This document shows positions 8,944 through 17,030 of a stretch of DNA of 54,018 nt, one piece after another. This DNA comes from Anaerophaga thermohalophila str. Valhall (GTDB lineage: Bacteria; Bacteroidota; Bacteroidia; Bacteroidales; Marinilabiliaceae), in the NCBI RefSeq assembly GCF_000250735.1, contig NZ_AHZV01000132.1, positions 1 through 54,018 of the forward strand, written 5' to 3'. Made by a program: the position numbers and the translations under genes. Every line of letters begins with the position of its first letter. Within the stretch, counting starts at the first letter, position 1. Under the pieces are notes generated by a model. It did no database searches and was not told where the DNA came from. It worked only from the letters and a program-made list of their open reading frames with translations.

Positions 8944-9993
8944 TCAGATAATAAGCATTGCATCTCCATAAGTTCCAAAACGATATTTCTCTTTTACGGC
9001 TGTCTTGTATGCTTTCATAATCAAGTCATAACCGCCAAAGGCTGCTACCATCATGAGTAATGTGGAATACGGCAGATGAAAATTGGAAACCATAGCATCG
9101 GCAACACTGAATTCATACGGTGGAAAAATAAATTTATTGGTCCATCCCTCAAAAGCATTCACGTGCCCGTTGGTAGAAACAGAACTCTCGATGGTTCGCA
9201 TTACCGTTGTTCCAACAGCACACACTCTCTTGCGCTGGTCCTTTGCCTTGTTTATGATGCGGGCAGATTCTTCAGGAATAATAATTTGTTCCGAATCCAT
9301 TTTGTGTTTGGTCAGGTCTTCAACATCGACAGACCTGAAACTGCCAAGACCAACATGAAGAGTGATATAAGAAAAATCGATCCCCTTTATTTCAAAACGT
9401 TTCAGTAATTCACGGCTAAAATGCATTCCGGCGGTCGGGGCTGCCACGGCTCCTTCGTGTTTCGCAAAAATGGTCTGATAACGTTCCCTGTCCTCTGGTT
9501 CAACTTTTCGGTTAATAAACTTGGGCAAAGGGGTTTCTCCCAGGCTGTAAAGTGTTTCCTTAAATTCTTCGTAAGAGCCGTCAAAAAGGAAACGAAGCGT
9601 ACGGCCACGTGAAGTTGTGTTGTCAATAACTTCTGCTACCAGTGTGTCATTTTCTCCAAAATAAAGTTTGTTCCCGATCCGGATTTTTCTGGCCGGATCT
9701 ACCAATACATCCCACAATCTCTGTTCTTTGTTCAATTCACGAAGCAGGAATACTTCAATTTCGGCACCTGTTTTTTCTTTGTTCCCATACAATCGTGCCG
9801 GAAAGACTTTTGTATTATTAAAAATAAGGACATCTTTCTCATTAAAATAATCAATGATGTCTTTAAAAATTTTGTGTTCAATTTTCCCGGTGTCCTTATG
9901 TACAACCATCAAACGCGACTCGTCGCGGTTAGGTACGGGATGCAATGCAATAAGCTCTTCAGGCAATTTGTATTTAAACTTTGACAATTTCAT
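8944..9993 (-). CDS. queA: S-adenosylmethionine:tRNA ribosyltransferase-isomerase
   Basis: Transfers and isomerises the ribosyl moiety of SAM onto preQ1-modified tRNA to give epoxyqueuosine. The 349-residue protein is full length. It shows [26 protein letters not shown] at the N-terminus (residues ~6-31), [10 protein letters not shown], the [14 protein letters not shown] segment (~174-187) and [11 protein letters not shown] (~206-216), all hallmarks of QueA. The C-terminus [21 protein letters not shown] is also typical. It is the last gene of the ftsX-DUF3098-uppP-truB-queA run and is followed by a terminator. QueD, from the same modification pathway, is encoded at 19837-20286. Confidence 0.96.
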   Translation of the reverse strand: MKLSKFKYKLPEELIALHPVPNRDESRLMVVHKDTGKIEHKIFKDIIDYFNEKDVLIFNNTKVFPARLYGNKEKTGAEIEVFLLRELNKEQRLWDVLVDPARKIRIGNKLYFGENDTLVAEVIDNTTSRGRTLRFLFDGSYEEFKETLYSLGETPLPKFINRKVEPEDRERYQTIFAKHEGAVAAPTAGMHFSRELLKRFEIKGIDFSYITLHVGLGSFRSVDVEDLTKHKMDSEQIIIPEESARIINKAKDQRKRVCAVGTTVMRTIESSVSTNGHVNAFEGWTNKFIFPPYEFSVADAMVSNFHLPYSTLLMMVAAFGGYDLIMKAYKTAVKEKYRFGTYGDAMLII

Positions 9994-10260
9994 AATGCCG
10001 CCTTGTAGTTTTGTATGGTTTATAATTCAAAATTTTGCACAAAAATAAGCGTAACTTATACGCAGGAATAATCAATTTGTTTCAAAAAAATTTTTTATTT
10101 TTTCTTACTCATCTACCTGCCGGAGTAACTTGTGATTCAGGAATCTGCTGCCCTTTTTCAACAATACTCAATATAAATGAGTTCGGTCTAAAAAGCATCT
10201 TTGTTGCCAAACTCTGTGCTGTTTTGACAAAAAAATGTCTTTTTATACCACGCTCATAAA

Positions 10261-11019
10261 TCAAATCAGTCCTTTGTTTCGCCATTTTTCAATTAAAATA
10301 TTAAACTGATTATCAAAATATTCAATAGTCATAGCTTTATCAATACTATAATTCCCGATTGCCGTACGCCTCAGTCCGGATAAATAAGCTCCGGAACCAA
10401 GGGCTAGCCCCAGATCGCGGGCAAAAGAACGTATATAGGTCCCTTTACTGCAGCGCACAAATATTTCAGCTTCATTATTTTGATAGTTCAACAACCTTAA
10501 TTCGTGAAATATCACTTTGCGAGCCTTCATTTCCACCTCTTCACCTTTTCTGGCCATGTGAAAAGCGCGTTTCCCATTGATCCTGATGGCTGAGAATCCG
10601 GGTGGTATTTGCTGCTGTTCGCCTAAAAACTGACTCAGGGTTGTCTCAATCTCTTCTTTCCCGATATGTCCATAAGGATATTCCCTGTCAACTTCCGTTT
10701 CAAGATCGAAAGAAGGGGTTGTAGCCCCGAATTTTACTTTGGCAAAGTAGTGTTTTTCTTTGGCCATCAGCTGGTCAATGTTCTTCGTTGCTTTACCGGT
10801 GCAAACAATAACCAGGCCCGTTGCCAGCGGATCCAGTGTGCCTGCATGACCAACCTTTATTTTCTTTATTTTTAATCCATGCTGCAGACGTGAGCGTATT
10901 TTTTTCACCACATCAAAGGATGTCCATCTGTAAGGCTTATCAATCAAAAAAATCCGGCCCTCTGAAAACGTCTTTGGGTGAGCAATCTGTAAAATATCTG
11001 TTGTGATTTCTATTTTCAT
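10261..11019 (-). CDS. truB: tRNA pseudouridine(55) synthase
   Basis: Makes pseudouridine 55 in the T-loop of tRNAs. The 252-residue protein has the TruB opening (IFLIDKPYRWTSFDVVKKIR, ~23-42) and the catalytic motif VGHAGTLDPLATG with nucleophile Asp63. Also present are PPGFSAIRINGKRAFHMAR and the C-terminal CSKGTYIRSFARDLG binding motif. It lacks a long C-terminal PUA domain, as in other short TruBs. It lies 23 bp downstream of uppP on the same strand; 267 bp without a gene separate it from queA, and I see no clear structure in that gap. Confidence 0.96.
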   Translation of the reverse strand: MKIEITTDILQIAHPKTFSEGRIFLIDKPYRWTSFDVVKKIRSRLQHGLKIKKIKVGHAGTLDPLATGLVIVCTGKATKNIDQLMAKEKHYFAKVKFGATTPSFDLETEVDREYPYGHIGKEEIETTLSQFLGEQQQIPPGFSAIRINGKRAFHMARKGEEVEMKARKVIFHELRLLNYQNNEAEIFVRCSKGTYIRSFARDLGLALGSGAYLSGLRRTAIGNYSIDKAMTIEYFDNQFNILIEKWRNKGLI

Positions 11020-11042
11020 TTAAGTCCGTTCTTCATTCAAAA

Positions 11043-11846
11043 TTACCACAAATAGCCCCCGATTGCCAAGCCTCCAACGATGACACAATAGATAGCAAAA
11101 TAGATCAACCGTCCTTTTTTGACAATCTCGATCATCCACCGGCAAGCCAGCAAACCGCTGATAAAAGCAGCCAAAAATCCCGTCAGAAGAACCCAGGGGC
11201 CAATAGCTCCATCAACAGGAGCTTGAGAAACATCCGCTTTTAATAATGAAAGAATATTTTCGCCCAAAATCGGCACCAATACCATAAGGAATGAAAAACG
11301 CGCCACTTCGGTACGTTTATTCCCTATCAATAAACCGGTTGCAATGGTTGCCCCGGAACGCGAAATTCCAGGCAAAACAGCTATGGTTTGAGCAACACCA
11401 ATCACTAAAGCATCCCAAAAACCAATATCACGCTCACCCGATTTTCGGAAATAAGTAAAACCCAGTAACGCCGCGGTTATCAATAACATCAGTCCAACCA
11501 CGAGTAACATATTGTCGGCATCGAAAATTTCTTCAACATAATCCTTAAAAAACAGCCCTACAACAGCAATGGGAATCATTGAAACAGCGATTTTTGCAAT
11601 ATATTGTGTTTCAGTATTCCACCGAAAACGCGACAGACCGAGGAGAAGCGAAACAATATCCTGCCTGAAAACCACCAGGGTACTCAAAACGGTCGCTCCG
11701 TGAACTACGACAGTAAAACGCAAACTATCCGGGGAATCAATACCAAGTAAGTGTTTTCCGATTTCAAGATGGCCGCTGCTGCTCACCGGCAAAAATTCTG
11801 TCAACCCCTGAATCAAACCTAAAATTAAAGCTTCAAACCAATTCAT
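11043..11846 (-). CDS. uppP: Undecaprenyl-diphosphatase
   Basis: Membrane phosphatase that recycles undecaprenyl pyrophosphate for peptidoglycan and glycan export (BacA/UppP family). The 267-residue protein is almost entirely hydrophobic helices. It has both signature loops: the glutamate-rich LIQGLTEFLPVSSSGHLEIG (~12-31) and the PGISRSGATI motif (~160-169). The position between DUF3098/ftsX and truB is the usual Bacteroidota arrangement. Upstream, at 11934-11961, a 7-bp stem (ACCTGCT/AGCAGGT) with a 14-base loop lies in the 165-bp gap to DUF3098 and may be a terminator or leader element. Confidence 0.96.
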   Translation of the reverse strand: MNWFEALILGLIQGLTEFLPVSSSGHLEIGKHLLGIDSPDSLRFTVVVHGATVLSTLVVFRQDIVSLLLGLSRFRWNTETQYIAKIAVSMIPIAVVGLFFKDYVEEIFDADNMLLVVGLMLLITAALLGFTYFRKSGERDIGFWDALVIGVAQTIAVLPGISRSGATIATGLLIGNKRTEVARFSFLMVLVPILGENILSLLKADVSQAPVDGAIGPWVLLTGFLAAFISGLLACRWMIEIVKKGRLIYFAIYCVIVGGLAIGGYLW

Positions 11847-12011
11847 CTAATTTATTATATACCAAACAAATACTCCTATTTAACGTTAAAAATGTCCACC
11901 CCGAACAGGGCAGACATAGTTGAATGGTGTTTAACCTGCTTTATTCAAAAATTTAGCAGGTGACACTGGAACAGACATAAAAATATGTATGAACTCAGGT
12001 GGCTAAAAAAG

Positions 12012-12287
12012 TTATTCTTCCCCTTGCTTTCCGGCTTTTTTGGCATCGGCGGGTTTCTTCATTATGGCATAAATACCAAACAAAAAGCCGAATAAGACAA
12101 CAAGAGGCGCAAGGGTAATACGCCGGAAGCTGTAAATGTCTTCGTTAAAAATCTGCGGGTCTTCATTACTACTGCCCGTCATTAACAAAAAGCCAATGAC
12201 GACAATGATGAATGCGATGGCCAGTAACCGGTAATTCTGTTTTTCAAGCGCCATCTCCGATTTCTTTTCTGTCGTTTTTTTTGACAT
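12012..12287 (-). CDS. DUF3098 domain protein
   Basis: Small two-helix inner-membrane protein (91 residues) of the DUF3098 family, known almost only from Bacteroidota and of unknown function. Hydrophobic segments are at ~23-41 (LLAIAFIIVVIGFLLMTG) and ~61-78 (LAPLVVLFGFLFGIYAIM). They are separated by a short loop with NEDIYSFRR, which is the most conserved part of the family. The tail is lysine-rich. It lies 19 bp after ftsX, consistent with a shared transcript and a possible role in the division or envelope machinery; that role is inference from context only. Confidence 0.88.
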   Translation of the reverse strand: MSKKTTEKKSEMALEKQNYRLLAIAFIIVVIGFLLMTGSSNEDPQIFNEDIYSFRRITLAPLVVLFGFLFGIYAIMKKPADAKKAGKQGEE

Positions 12288-12306
12288 ATTACCGTTCTTT
12301 TAATTT

Positions 12307-13176
12307 CTAAAAATACAAATCGTCAGCCTTCAGTCGTAAATATTTGTTTACGGCAAAAAACGTGGAAACCAGTGTAATTAATATCCCCAAAACAATCACA
12401 ATTGCAAAAAGCGTTCCAAGCAACCAAAAATTGTCAAAACCAATCATCCCTTCCATTTCATTGGTTAACCCGTAAATAAGCGCCGATAGTAGAACAATGG
12501 CCACGGTAGCGCCGGCCAGGCCATGCAAAATGCCCTTTGCCAGGAAAGGACGCCGTATAAAGCCTCTGGTCGCACCAACCAACTGCATGGTTTTGATTAA
12601 AAAACGCCTGGAATAAACCGATAATCGTATGGTGTTATTAATTAAAGCAATGGCTATAACCAACAGCAAGATGGCAAACCCACCCAGTATTATGGCTATT
12701 TTTTCAATATTTTCGTTGACCGCATGAAGCAGATTCTTCTGGTAATAAACCTCTTTTACCTGCGGAAAGTTCAAAACCTGATTTTCAATAACCGCCATGC
12801 TGTCAGGATTCGCATATTCGGCAAAAACTTTAACCTCGATGCTTGATAACAGTGGGTTATATCCCAGAAAATCGACAAAATCTTCTCCCAGTTCATCCTC
12901 CATGATAGCAGCAGCCTCAGCTTTACTCACATAAACAGCCTCGCGTACATAAGATGATGCATTCAGGATTTTTTGAAGCCTCTGAACTTCAGCTTCTCGA
13001 GAATTGTCGTTTACCAGAATGGTAAATCCCAGATTTTCTTTTACATACGTTGACAACCTTTGAGCGTTCAGGATCAGAAGCCCGATAATACCTAAAAGAA
13101 AAAGTACCAGTGATATACTTATCACGGTTGTTACATAAGAACTTCTAAGTTTTCGTTTGGCGGCAGTATTGCTCAT
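12307..13176 (-). CDS. ftsX: Cell division protein FtsX
   Basis: Permease subunit of FtsEX, which couples cytoplasmic ATPase activity to peptidoglycan hydrolase control at the septum. The chosen start at 13176 (MSNTAAKRKLRSSY) gives 289 residues; the frame is open to 13233 but the extra residues look non-coding. One helix at ~22-42 is followed by an extracytoplasmic domain (~45-150) and three C-terminal helices. Each matches the FtsX topology. The motif MQLVGATRGFIRRPF is the typical cytoplasmic coupling loop. FtsE is not adjacent, as is common in Bacteroidota. An EnvC-like protein, the usual FtsX partner, is encoded at 33381-34544. Confidence 0.93.
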   Translation of the reverse strand: MSNTAAKRKLRSSYVTTVISISLVLFLLGIIGLLILNAQRLSTYVKENLGFTILVNDNSREAEVQRLQKILNASSYVREAVYVSKAEAAAIMEDELGEDFVDFLGYNPLLSSIEVKVFAEYANPDSMAVIENQVLNFPQVKEVYYQKNLLHAVNENIEKIAIILGGFAILLLVIAIALINNTIRLSVYSRRFLIKTMQLVGATRGFIRRPFLAKGILHGLAGATVAIVLLSALIYGLTNEMEGMIGFDNFWLLGTLFAIVIVLGILITLVSTFFAVNKYLRLKADDLYF

Positions 13177-13919
13177 GGGTAAAACATTTTCCCTATCAGA
13201 ATGCAAATATAACAGAAATAAGCGCCAACCCATTAAAAATGACAGGGAATTAACAAATCGTCAGATTTTAACAGACTATTCGATATAAGTATTCGACAGG
13301 AAAAGGCAGAAGGCAGAAGTATTTAATTTGGTGGATTTTTTATCAATAGTCAGTTGAAAAAAGCCTAAACGCAGACATATTTGATGCAAAGTTTTTTTAT
13401 GAGAGAGTTGTGACTTGTGCCATAAATTGTTTAAACAATTAATACCAGACATCTTTATCAATAGATCGTTAGATTATTAGTTTTAAGATACAAGATGATT
13501 TGTATCCTGTTGAAAATCTGCATTTTATCAAAACAAATCACTTGAATATAACCCGTTGAATATAAGGAGCTTACAAAAAATTAACGGACTATTGCTTTGT
13601 ATGTATGACGGAATATTGTTAATAACTTATTACGAAAATTGGTCTGATAAGAAAACATCAAAAACTGTACAACAGTTTGCTCATAAATATTTTTCTGTAA
13701 TTTGAGTCAGATAAGAGCATCCGGCAGGCAGAAGTTTGACATAGTATCAAACAAAGTGTTAAAGCAATTCACGGTTCATCTTTGATCAGTCAAACAAGAA
13801 AAATATGTTAAAACCGGGCTTGTTTGTACAAATTCTAAACAAGAGTTATACCTTTGAAAAAATATTGAACTCACTTCCTTAGCACGTAGTACTAATTCAT
13901 CAAAACAGCCCAGAGAATT
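13177..13919. other. Intergenic region with R2, R4 and degraded repeats
   Basis: A stretch of 743 bases without a convincing gene. It holds GGCAGAAGGCAGAAG at ~13304 (an inverted relative is at ~20877), an R2 copy at ~13341-13450 that lacks the R1 insertion, and an R4 copy (AGATCGTTAGATTATTAG) at 13461-13478. The remaining ~420 bases are AT-rich and show no clear structure; a promoter for the radical SAM gene should lie near the right end but no confident box was seen. Confidence 0.6.
13341..13450 (+). repeat. R2 repeat without R1 (apparent empty site)
   Basis: Contains the R2 landmarks AGTCAGTTGAAAAAAGCC, AAACGCAGA, GCAAAG, ATGAGAGAGTTGTGACTTGTG and TTGTTTAAACAATTAAT. At 24497-24600 the same sequence is interrupted by R1 right after TTTAAACAACTAAT. 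Here it runs straight into ACCAGACATC, which at the other locus is found on the far side of R1. Confidence 0.6.
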
Positions 13920-14852
13920 ATGTATAGATTCATTTTTGGCCCGGTTCCTTCAAGAAGATTGGGGATGTCGTTGGGCATTGATCTGGTTCCCCGAAAAGTC
14001 TGCTCACTCGATTGTGTTTATTGCGAAGTAGGGCTAACTACTAAGCTGACAACCGAACGGATGGAATATGTTCCTTATCAGAAAGTGATAAATGAGCTAA
14101 CTTCCTATCTTGAGAATCATCCTGCACCGGATTTTATTACCTTTTCGGGCTATGGAGAACCAACGCTCAATTCAAGAATAGGAGATGTTCTTAAATTCAT
14201 TAAGGAGAACTATCCCGATTTAAAAGTCGCTGTGCTGACCAATGGTACTCTCTTTTCAGACAAGAAGGTTAGAGAAGAACTAATGGATGCCGATGTTGTG
14301 CTTCCCTCTTTGGATGCTGCAACCAACAGTACCTTTAAAAAATTGAACCGCCCCGAAAAACATCTGTCGGTTGATGACCACATTAACGGCCTCATCCAGT
14401 TTCGAAAAGAATTTAAAGGCAAAATATGGCTAGAAATATTTATCCTCCCAGGTTACAATGATAACGCAGAAGAACTTGAAGCGCTGAAAAATGCGATTGA
14501 AAAAATTCAGCCTCATCGTGTTCAACTAAACACTCTGGATCGACCCGGGGCCATAGAAGGTTTAAGAGCGGCATCAAATGAGGAGCTGGAAAATATCCGC
14601 GAGAAACTGGGGCTTGAAAATGTGAAGGTTGTTGCAGCTGCTGCCACAAGGCAAGACTCCAAAGCTTACCGCGACGACACCGAATACGCAATTCTTGAGA
14701 CCATTGCACGGCGTCCCTGCACTGTTTATGATCTTCGAAACATTTTGGGTTTACACGTTAATGAAATTAATAAATACCTGGATGTTTTGCAGGCGAACGG
14801 TAAAATTTCAACCGAGATCGGAGAACGGGGAATCTTTTACAGGATTGCATAG
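13920..14852 (+). CDS. Radical SAM protein with C-terminal helix-turn-helix-like domain
   Basis: Iron-sulfur radical SAM enzyme (310 residues) of unknown substrate. The cluster motif is CSLDCVYC (Cys28, Cys32, Cys35; CX3CX2C), preceded by the FGPVPSRRLGMSLGIDLVP signature of a widespread uncharacterised subgroup. FSGYGEPTLN (~80-89) is the SAM-binding GGE-like motif. The barrel extends to ~residue 215. The last ~75 residues (CTVYDLRNILGLHVNEINKYLDVL) resemble a winged helix, a combination known for this subgroup. It is alone on the plus strand between repeat-rich gaps. RNA or peptide modification is possible but unsupported. Confidence 0.88.
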   Translation: MYRFIFGPVPSRRLGMSLGIDLVPRKVCSLDCVYCEVGLTTKLTTERMEYVPYQKVINELTSYLENHPAPDFITFSGYGEPTLNSRIGDVLKFIKENYPDLKVAVLTNGTLFSDKKVREELMDADVVLPSLDAATNSTFKKLNRPEKHLSVDDHINGLIQFRKEFKGKIWLEIFILPGYNDNAEELEALKNAIEKIQPHRVQLNTLDRPGAIEGLRAASNEELENIREKLGLENVKVVAAAATRQDSKAYRDDTEYAILETIARRPCTVYDLRNILGLHVNEINKYLDVLQANGKISTEIGERGIFYRIA

Positions 14853-14877
14853 AAAAGTAGTTAGACGAGCACTACTT

Positions 14878-15042
14878 AGTGTCTGTCCATAAAGTACCAT
14901 TTGCTGTGTTACGCTTGCCGCCAAAATACTCATTTACGAAAAGTAAACTGCGTTTTTGGCCGCTTCGCAAGCCTTGTAAATGACATTTTCTGAACCGACA
15001 CACATATTGTGAAAATTTTTGAGAGCTAACGAACAAGCATTA
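14878..15042 (+). repeat. R1 hairpin element, copy 1
   Basis: Starts AGTGTCTGTCCATAAAGTAC, includes the inner inverted pair GCCGCCAAAA / TTTTTGGC and the TTTACGAAAAGTAAA dyad, then GACATTTTCTGAACCGACAC, and ends in a diverged right end (GCTAACGAACAAGCATTA). It fills the space between convergent genes (radical SAM and the anti-sigma-like gene), so it could also act as a bidirectional terminator. No ORF is present. A separate right-end-like GACGAGCACTA lies just before it. Confidence 0.75.
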
Positions 15043-15071
15043 CTTAGCGATACATCATTTTTACACCGCCT

Positions 15072-16112
15072 CTATTTTCTCAGCTTTTTTTCCACCTCAA
15101 ATCCGCCTGCTTTAAGGTTGTAGGCTACAAAATTTCCATCTTCATCGTAAAGTTTATCAAAATTAACCAGATCGCCCGAAACTTTGTCAACAAACTGGAT
15201 TCCACGAACCAGAATACTATTGGTTTCTTCCGGCGATGCGGGTTCTCTATTCTCTGCAATAAAATTTTGTTTTTCGCGGTTAAGATCAAGATACATTGGC
15301 ATCATGTGACGCAGTCCTGCCTCGTAGGCATTGGGCACGGACACAAACAAGGTCTGATCAAAGCCGCGTGACGGAAGCGGAACCATTGGAGCATCCATAG
15401 TACCAGAAGATTCTATGGTTGTATTCTGCCTCTTTATATCATCTTGTATATCAGACACAGAATATTCAACCTTTTGTCGAGATGATAATAATTTAGCTGA
15501 ATTATACGGCTCTATTATATTCTTCAAATCTTTTTCTATCTCAACAGTTTCATTAATATCAGCCGGCAAAGGCTCCAGAGGATGCAGAGCGATCGTGTCT
15601 TCATCAGGGACACTGTTAAAAACCTTTAGTCCGAAGATCATCACAAATATAACTGCGGCTGCCGCTGCCGTAATTCTGCTAATCTGAATCAACATCGGAC
15701 GAATTTCCTTCCGGATTAAAGAGTGTTTTCCGGCATATTCAATAAGCTCGGGTGCCAGTCTGGTAAGCCGGTATTCTCTTCCTTTTCTGATAAGCGACTC
15801 GTCTTTACGAATTTCTTCAGCCAATTCCTGTCCTTCAGCCTCCGTCAAACCATCTTCCAACTGTTTAATCATCAGGAAATCGGGTCTGGCAATTTGCATC
15901 ACATCGGCTTCGCTCTTTTGAAGCCTGCTGGCAGCATCAAAGGAAATGTCGGCGGGTTGCAGCGTTAACTCTTCAAACTTATCCAGTTCTTCGGCCAAAT
16001 CAGGATTTTTTTCAAGAAAAGCAAACAGCTGCTTTTCAGATTCATCGCTCAGTATTCCGTCCATATAATCGATGAACCATATCTCGTAATTATTTCTGTC
16101 AATTCTGCTCAT
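15072..16112 (-). CDS. Putative membrane anti-sigma factor (partner of the ECF sigma factor)
   Basis: A protein of 346 residues, likely single-spanning. The N-terminal ~145 residues are cytoplasmic and acidic (NYEIWFIDYMDGILSDESEK, then LEKNPDLAEELDKFEEL), matching the N-terminus of many Bacteroidota anti-sigma-like proteins without a zinc motif. A basic stretch (KEIRPMLIQISR) precedes one hydrophobic helix at ~147-167. The remaining ~180 residues would be periplasmic and show no recognised domain. Its ATG overlaps the stop of the sigma factor gene by 4 bp, so the two are translationally coupled. Function is inferred mainly from this pairing and topology. Confidence 0.7.
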   Translation of the reverse strand: MSRIDRNNYEIWFIDYMDGILSDESEKQLFAFLEKNPDLAEELDKFEELTLQPADISFDAASRLQKSEADVMQIARPDFLMIKQLEDGLTEAEGQELAEEIRKDESLIRKGREYRLTRLAPELIEYAGKHSLIRKEIRPMLIQISRITAAAAAVIFVMIFGLKVFNSVPDEDTIALHPLEPLPADINETVEIEKDLKNIIEPYNSAKLLSSRQKVEYSVSDIQDDIKRQNTTIESSGTMDAPMVPLPSRGFDQTLFVSVPNAYEAGLRHMMPMYLDLNREKQNFIAENREPASPEETNSILVRGIQFVDKVSGDLVNFDKLYDEDGNFVAYNLKAGGFEVEKKLRK

Positions 16113-16609
16113 ACCACCACCTCCATTTTCCCGATATACTTTCTTAAAAATACTCTGGCCCGGTATATGTAAACTTTGACCTGGCTTTCGCTCAACCCTG
16201 TCATTTCACCAATTTCCTGATACGAATAGCCTTCATAATCGCGCATCATAACCACCATTTTCTGGTCGGAAGGTAACTGTTCCAACGCCTGGTGCAGAAT
16301 TTCCTGCAAATCCGAATACTGTTTTGAATGAGTATATTCACGAAGGTCGGCCTCTTCAATTCTCACCGAATTTTTTTCCCGGCGTGTATGGTCAATAAGG
16401 ACATGATAGGCAGTAGAAAACAAGTAGCTTTTTCCTTTGCCGGGCTGAACATTTCTGTGATGTCTCCACATTCTTTCATAGGCGTCCTGTACAATGGCGT
16501 CCTGTACAATATCTGCCGCTTTGTCCTCATCGCGAATGTTTTTCAGGACAAAGCGGTAAACATTGTCGGCATACTGTTTTACACAATCGTTGTATTCTTC
16601 TACTGTCAT
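16109..16609 (-). CDS. ECF RNA polymerase sigma factor with a 5-residue tandem duplication
   Basis: Sigma-70 family, extracytoplasmic-function type (166 residues). Region 2 is at ~14-80 and region 4 at ~105-160, where LPSDQKMVVMMRDYEGYSYQEIGEMTGLS and SQVKVYIYRARVFLRK form the -35 binding helix-turn-helix. In region 2.2 the usual ADIVQDAYERMW reads ADIVQDAIVQDAYERMW: residues 34-38 (IVQDA) are repeated at 39-43. This is due to an exact 15-bp direct repeat (16481-16495 and 16496-16510). The insertion lies in the helix that contacts the beta' subunit, so it may affect core binding. The gene is upstream of and overlaps its putative anti-sigma gene. Confidence 0.9.
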   Translation of the reverse strand: MTVEEYNDCVKQYADNVYRFVLKNIRDEDKAADIVQDAIVQDAYERMWRHHRNVQPGKGKSYLFSTAYHVLIDHTRREKNSVRIEEADLREYTHSKQYSDLQEILHQALEQLPSDQKMVVMMRDYEGYSYQEIGEMTGLSESQVKVYIYRARVFLRKYIGKMEVVV

Positions 16610-16715
16610 CCGGTTTCAGGTAAATTGGTAGAGGTGCGACGCTAAAAGATTGTGAAAAGTTACAGCGAAAGTAAATTAACAGCAAAAAAATAATTGACAG
16701 GCCTCGTGAAGCCTT

Positions 16716-16850
16716 TTTATTCGTATAAAATTTACTTAAGTCATTGGTCGAATGGAACAGGCATGTAAGCATTTAAACATATTTCTTGTTGTGGGAAACC
16801 TTGCCAGGCTCATTTCATTTGGTTTTCGAAATAATGTTCAGATAATTTCA
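16716..16850 (-). repeat. R3 leader repeat upstream of the ECF sigma gene
   Basis: Read toward the sigma gene: GAGCCTGGCAAGG, then CATGCCTGTTCCATTCGACC, then ATGACTTAAGTAAATTTTAT and ACGAAT. The TATAC end lies about 110 bases before the sigma start. Same orientation relative to the gene as the other R3 copies. Confidence 0.65.
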
Positions 16851-16862
16851 CGGTACCGATAA

Positions 16863-17030
16863 TGAGTGCCTGTCTATAAAGTAGAAAAAATTTCCTACTT
16901 ATCATGTGTCTGTTCAGAAAGTGTCATTTCCAAGGCTTGCAAAGTCCGAAAATACGGAGTTTACTCATTGTAAATGAGTAATTTTCGGACGAGCATAACA
17001 CAGTAAATGGCACTTTATGTACAGACCCTA
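16863..17030 (-). repeat. R1 hairpin element, copy 2, ending on the polA stop codon
   Basis: Minus-strand orientation. The element's left end reads TAGGGTCTGTACATAAAGTG and its first three bases are the TAG stop codon of polA. The inner arms are GTCCGAAAAT and ATTTTCGGAC (full complement), separated by the ACTCATTTACAATGAGTAAA dyad. The far end is TCTATAAA..GACAGGCACT-like. The position directly after polA would suit a transcription terminator. Confidence 0.75.

Noticed and set aside
9604-9612. CCACGTGAA in queA considered as a parS site
   Set aside because: Only one half resembles the consensus; the full 16-bp dyad is absent. The CACGTG at 51336 in hrpB also lacks flanking arms.
10035-10259. 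Possible small protein between queA and truB (74-codon plus-strand frame)
   Set aside because: No ribosome-binding site, family resemblance or codon pattern supports it; the region is AT-rich and opposite to the direction of both neighbours.
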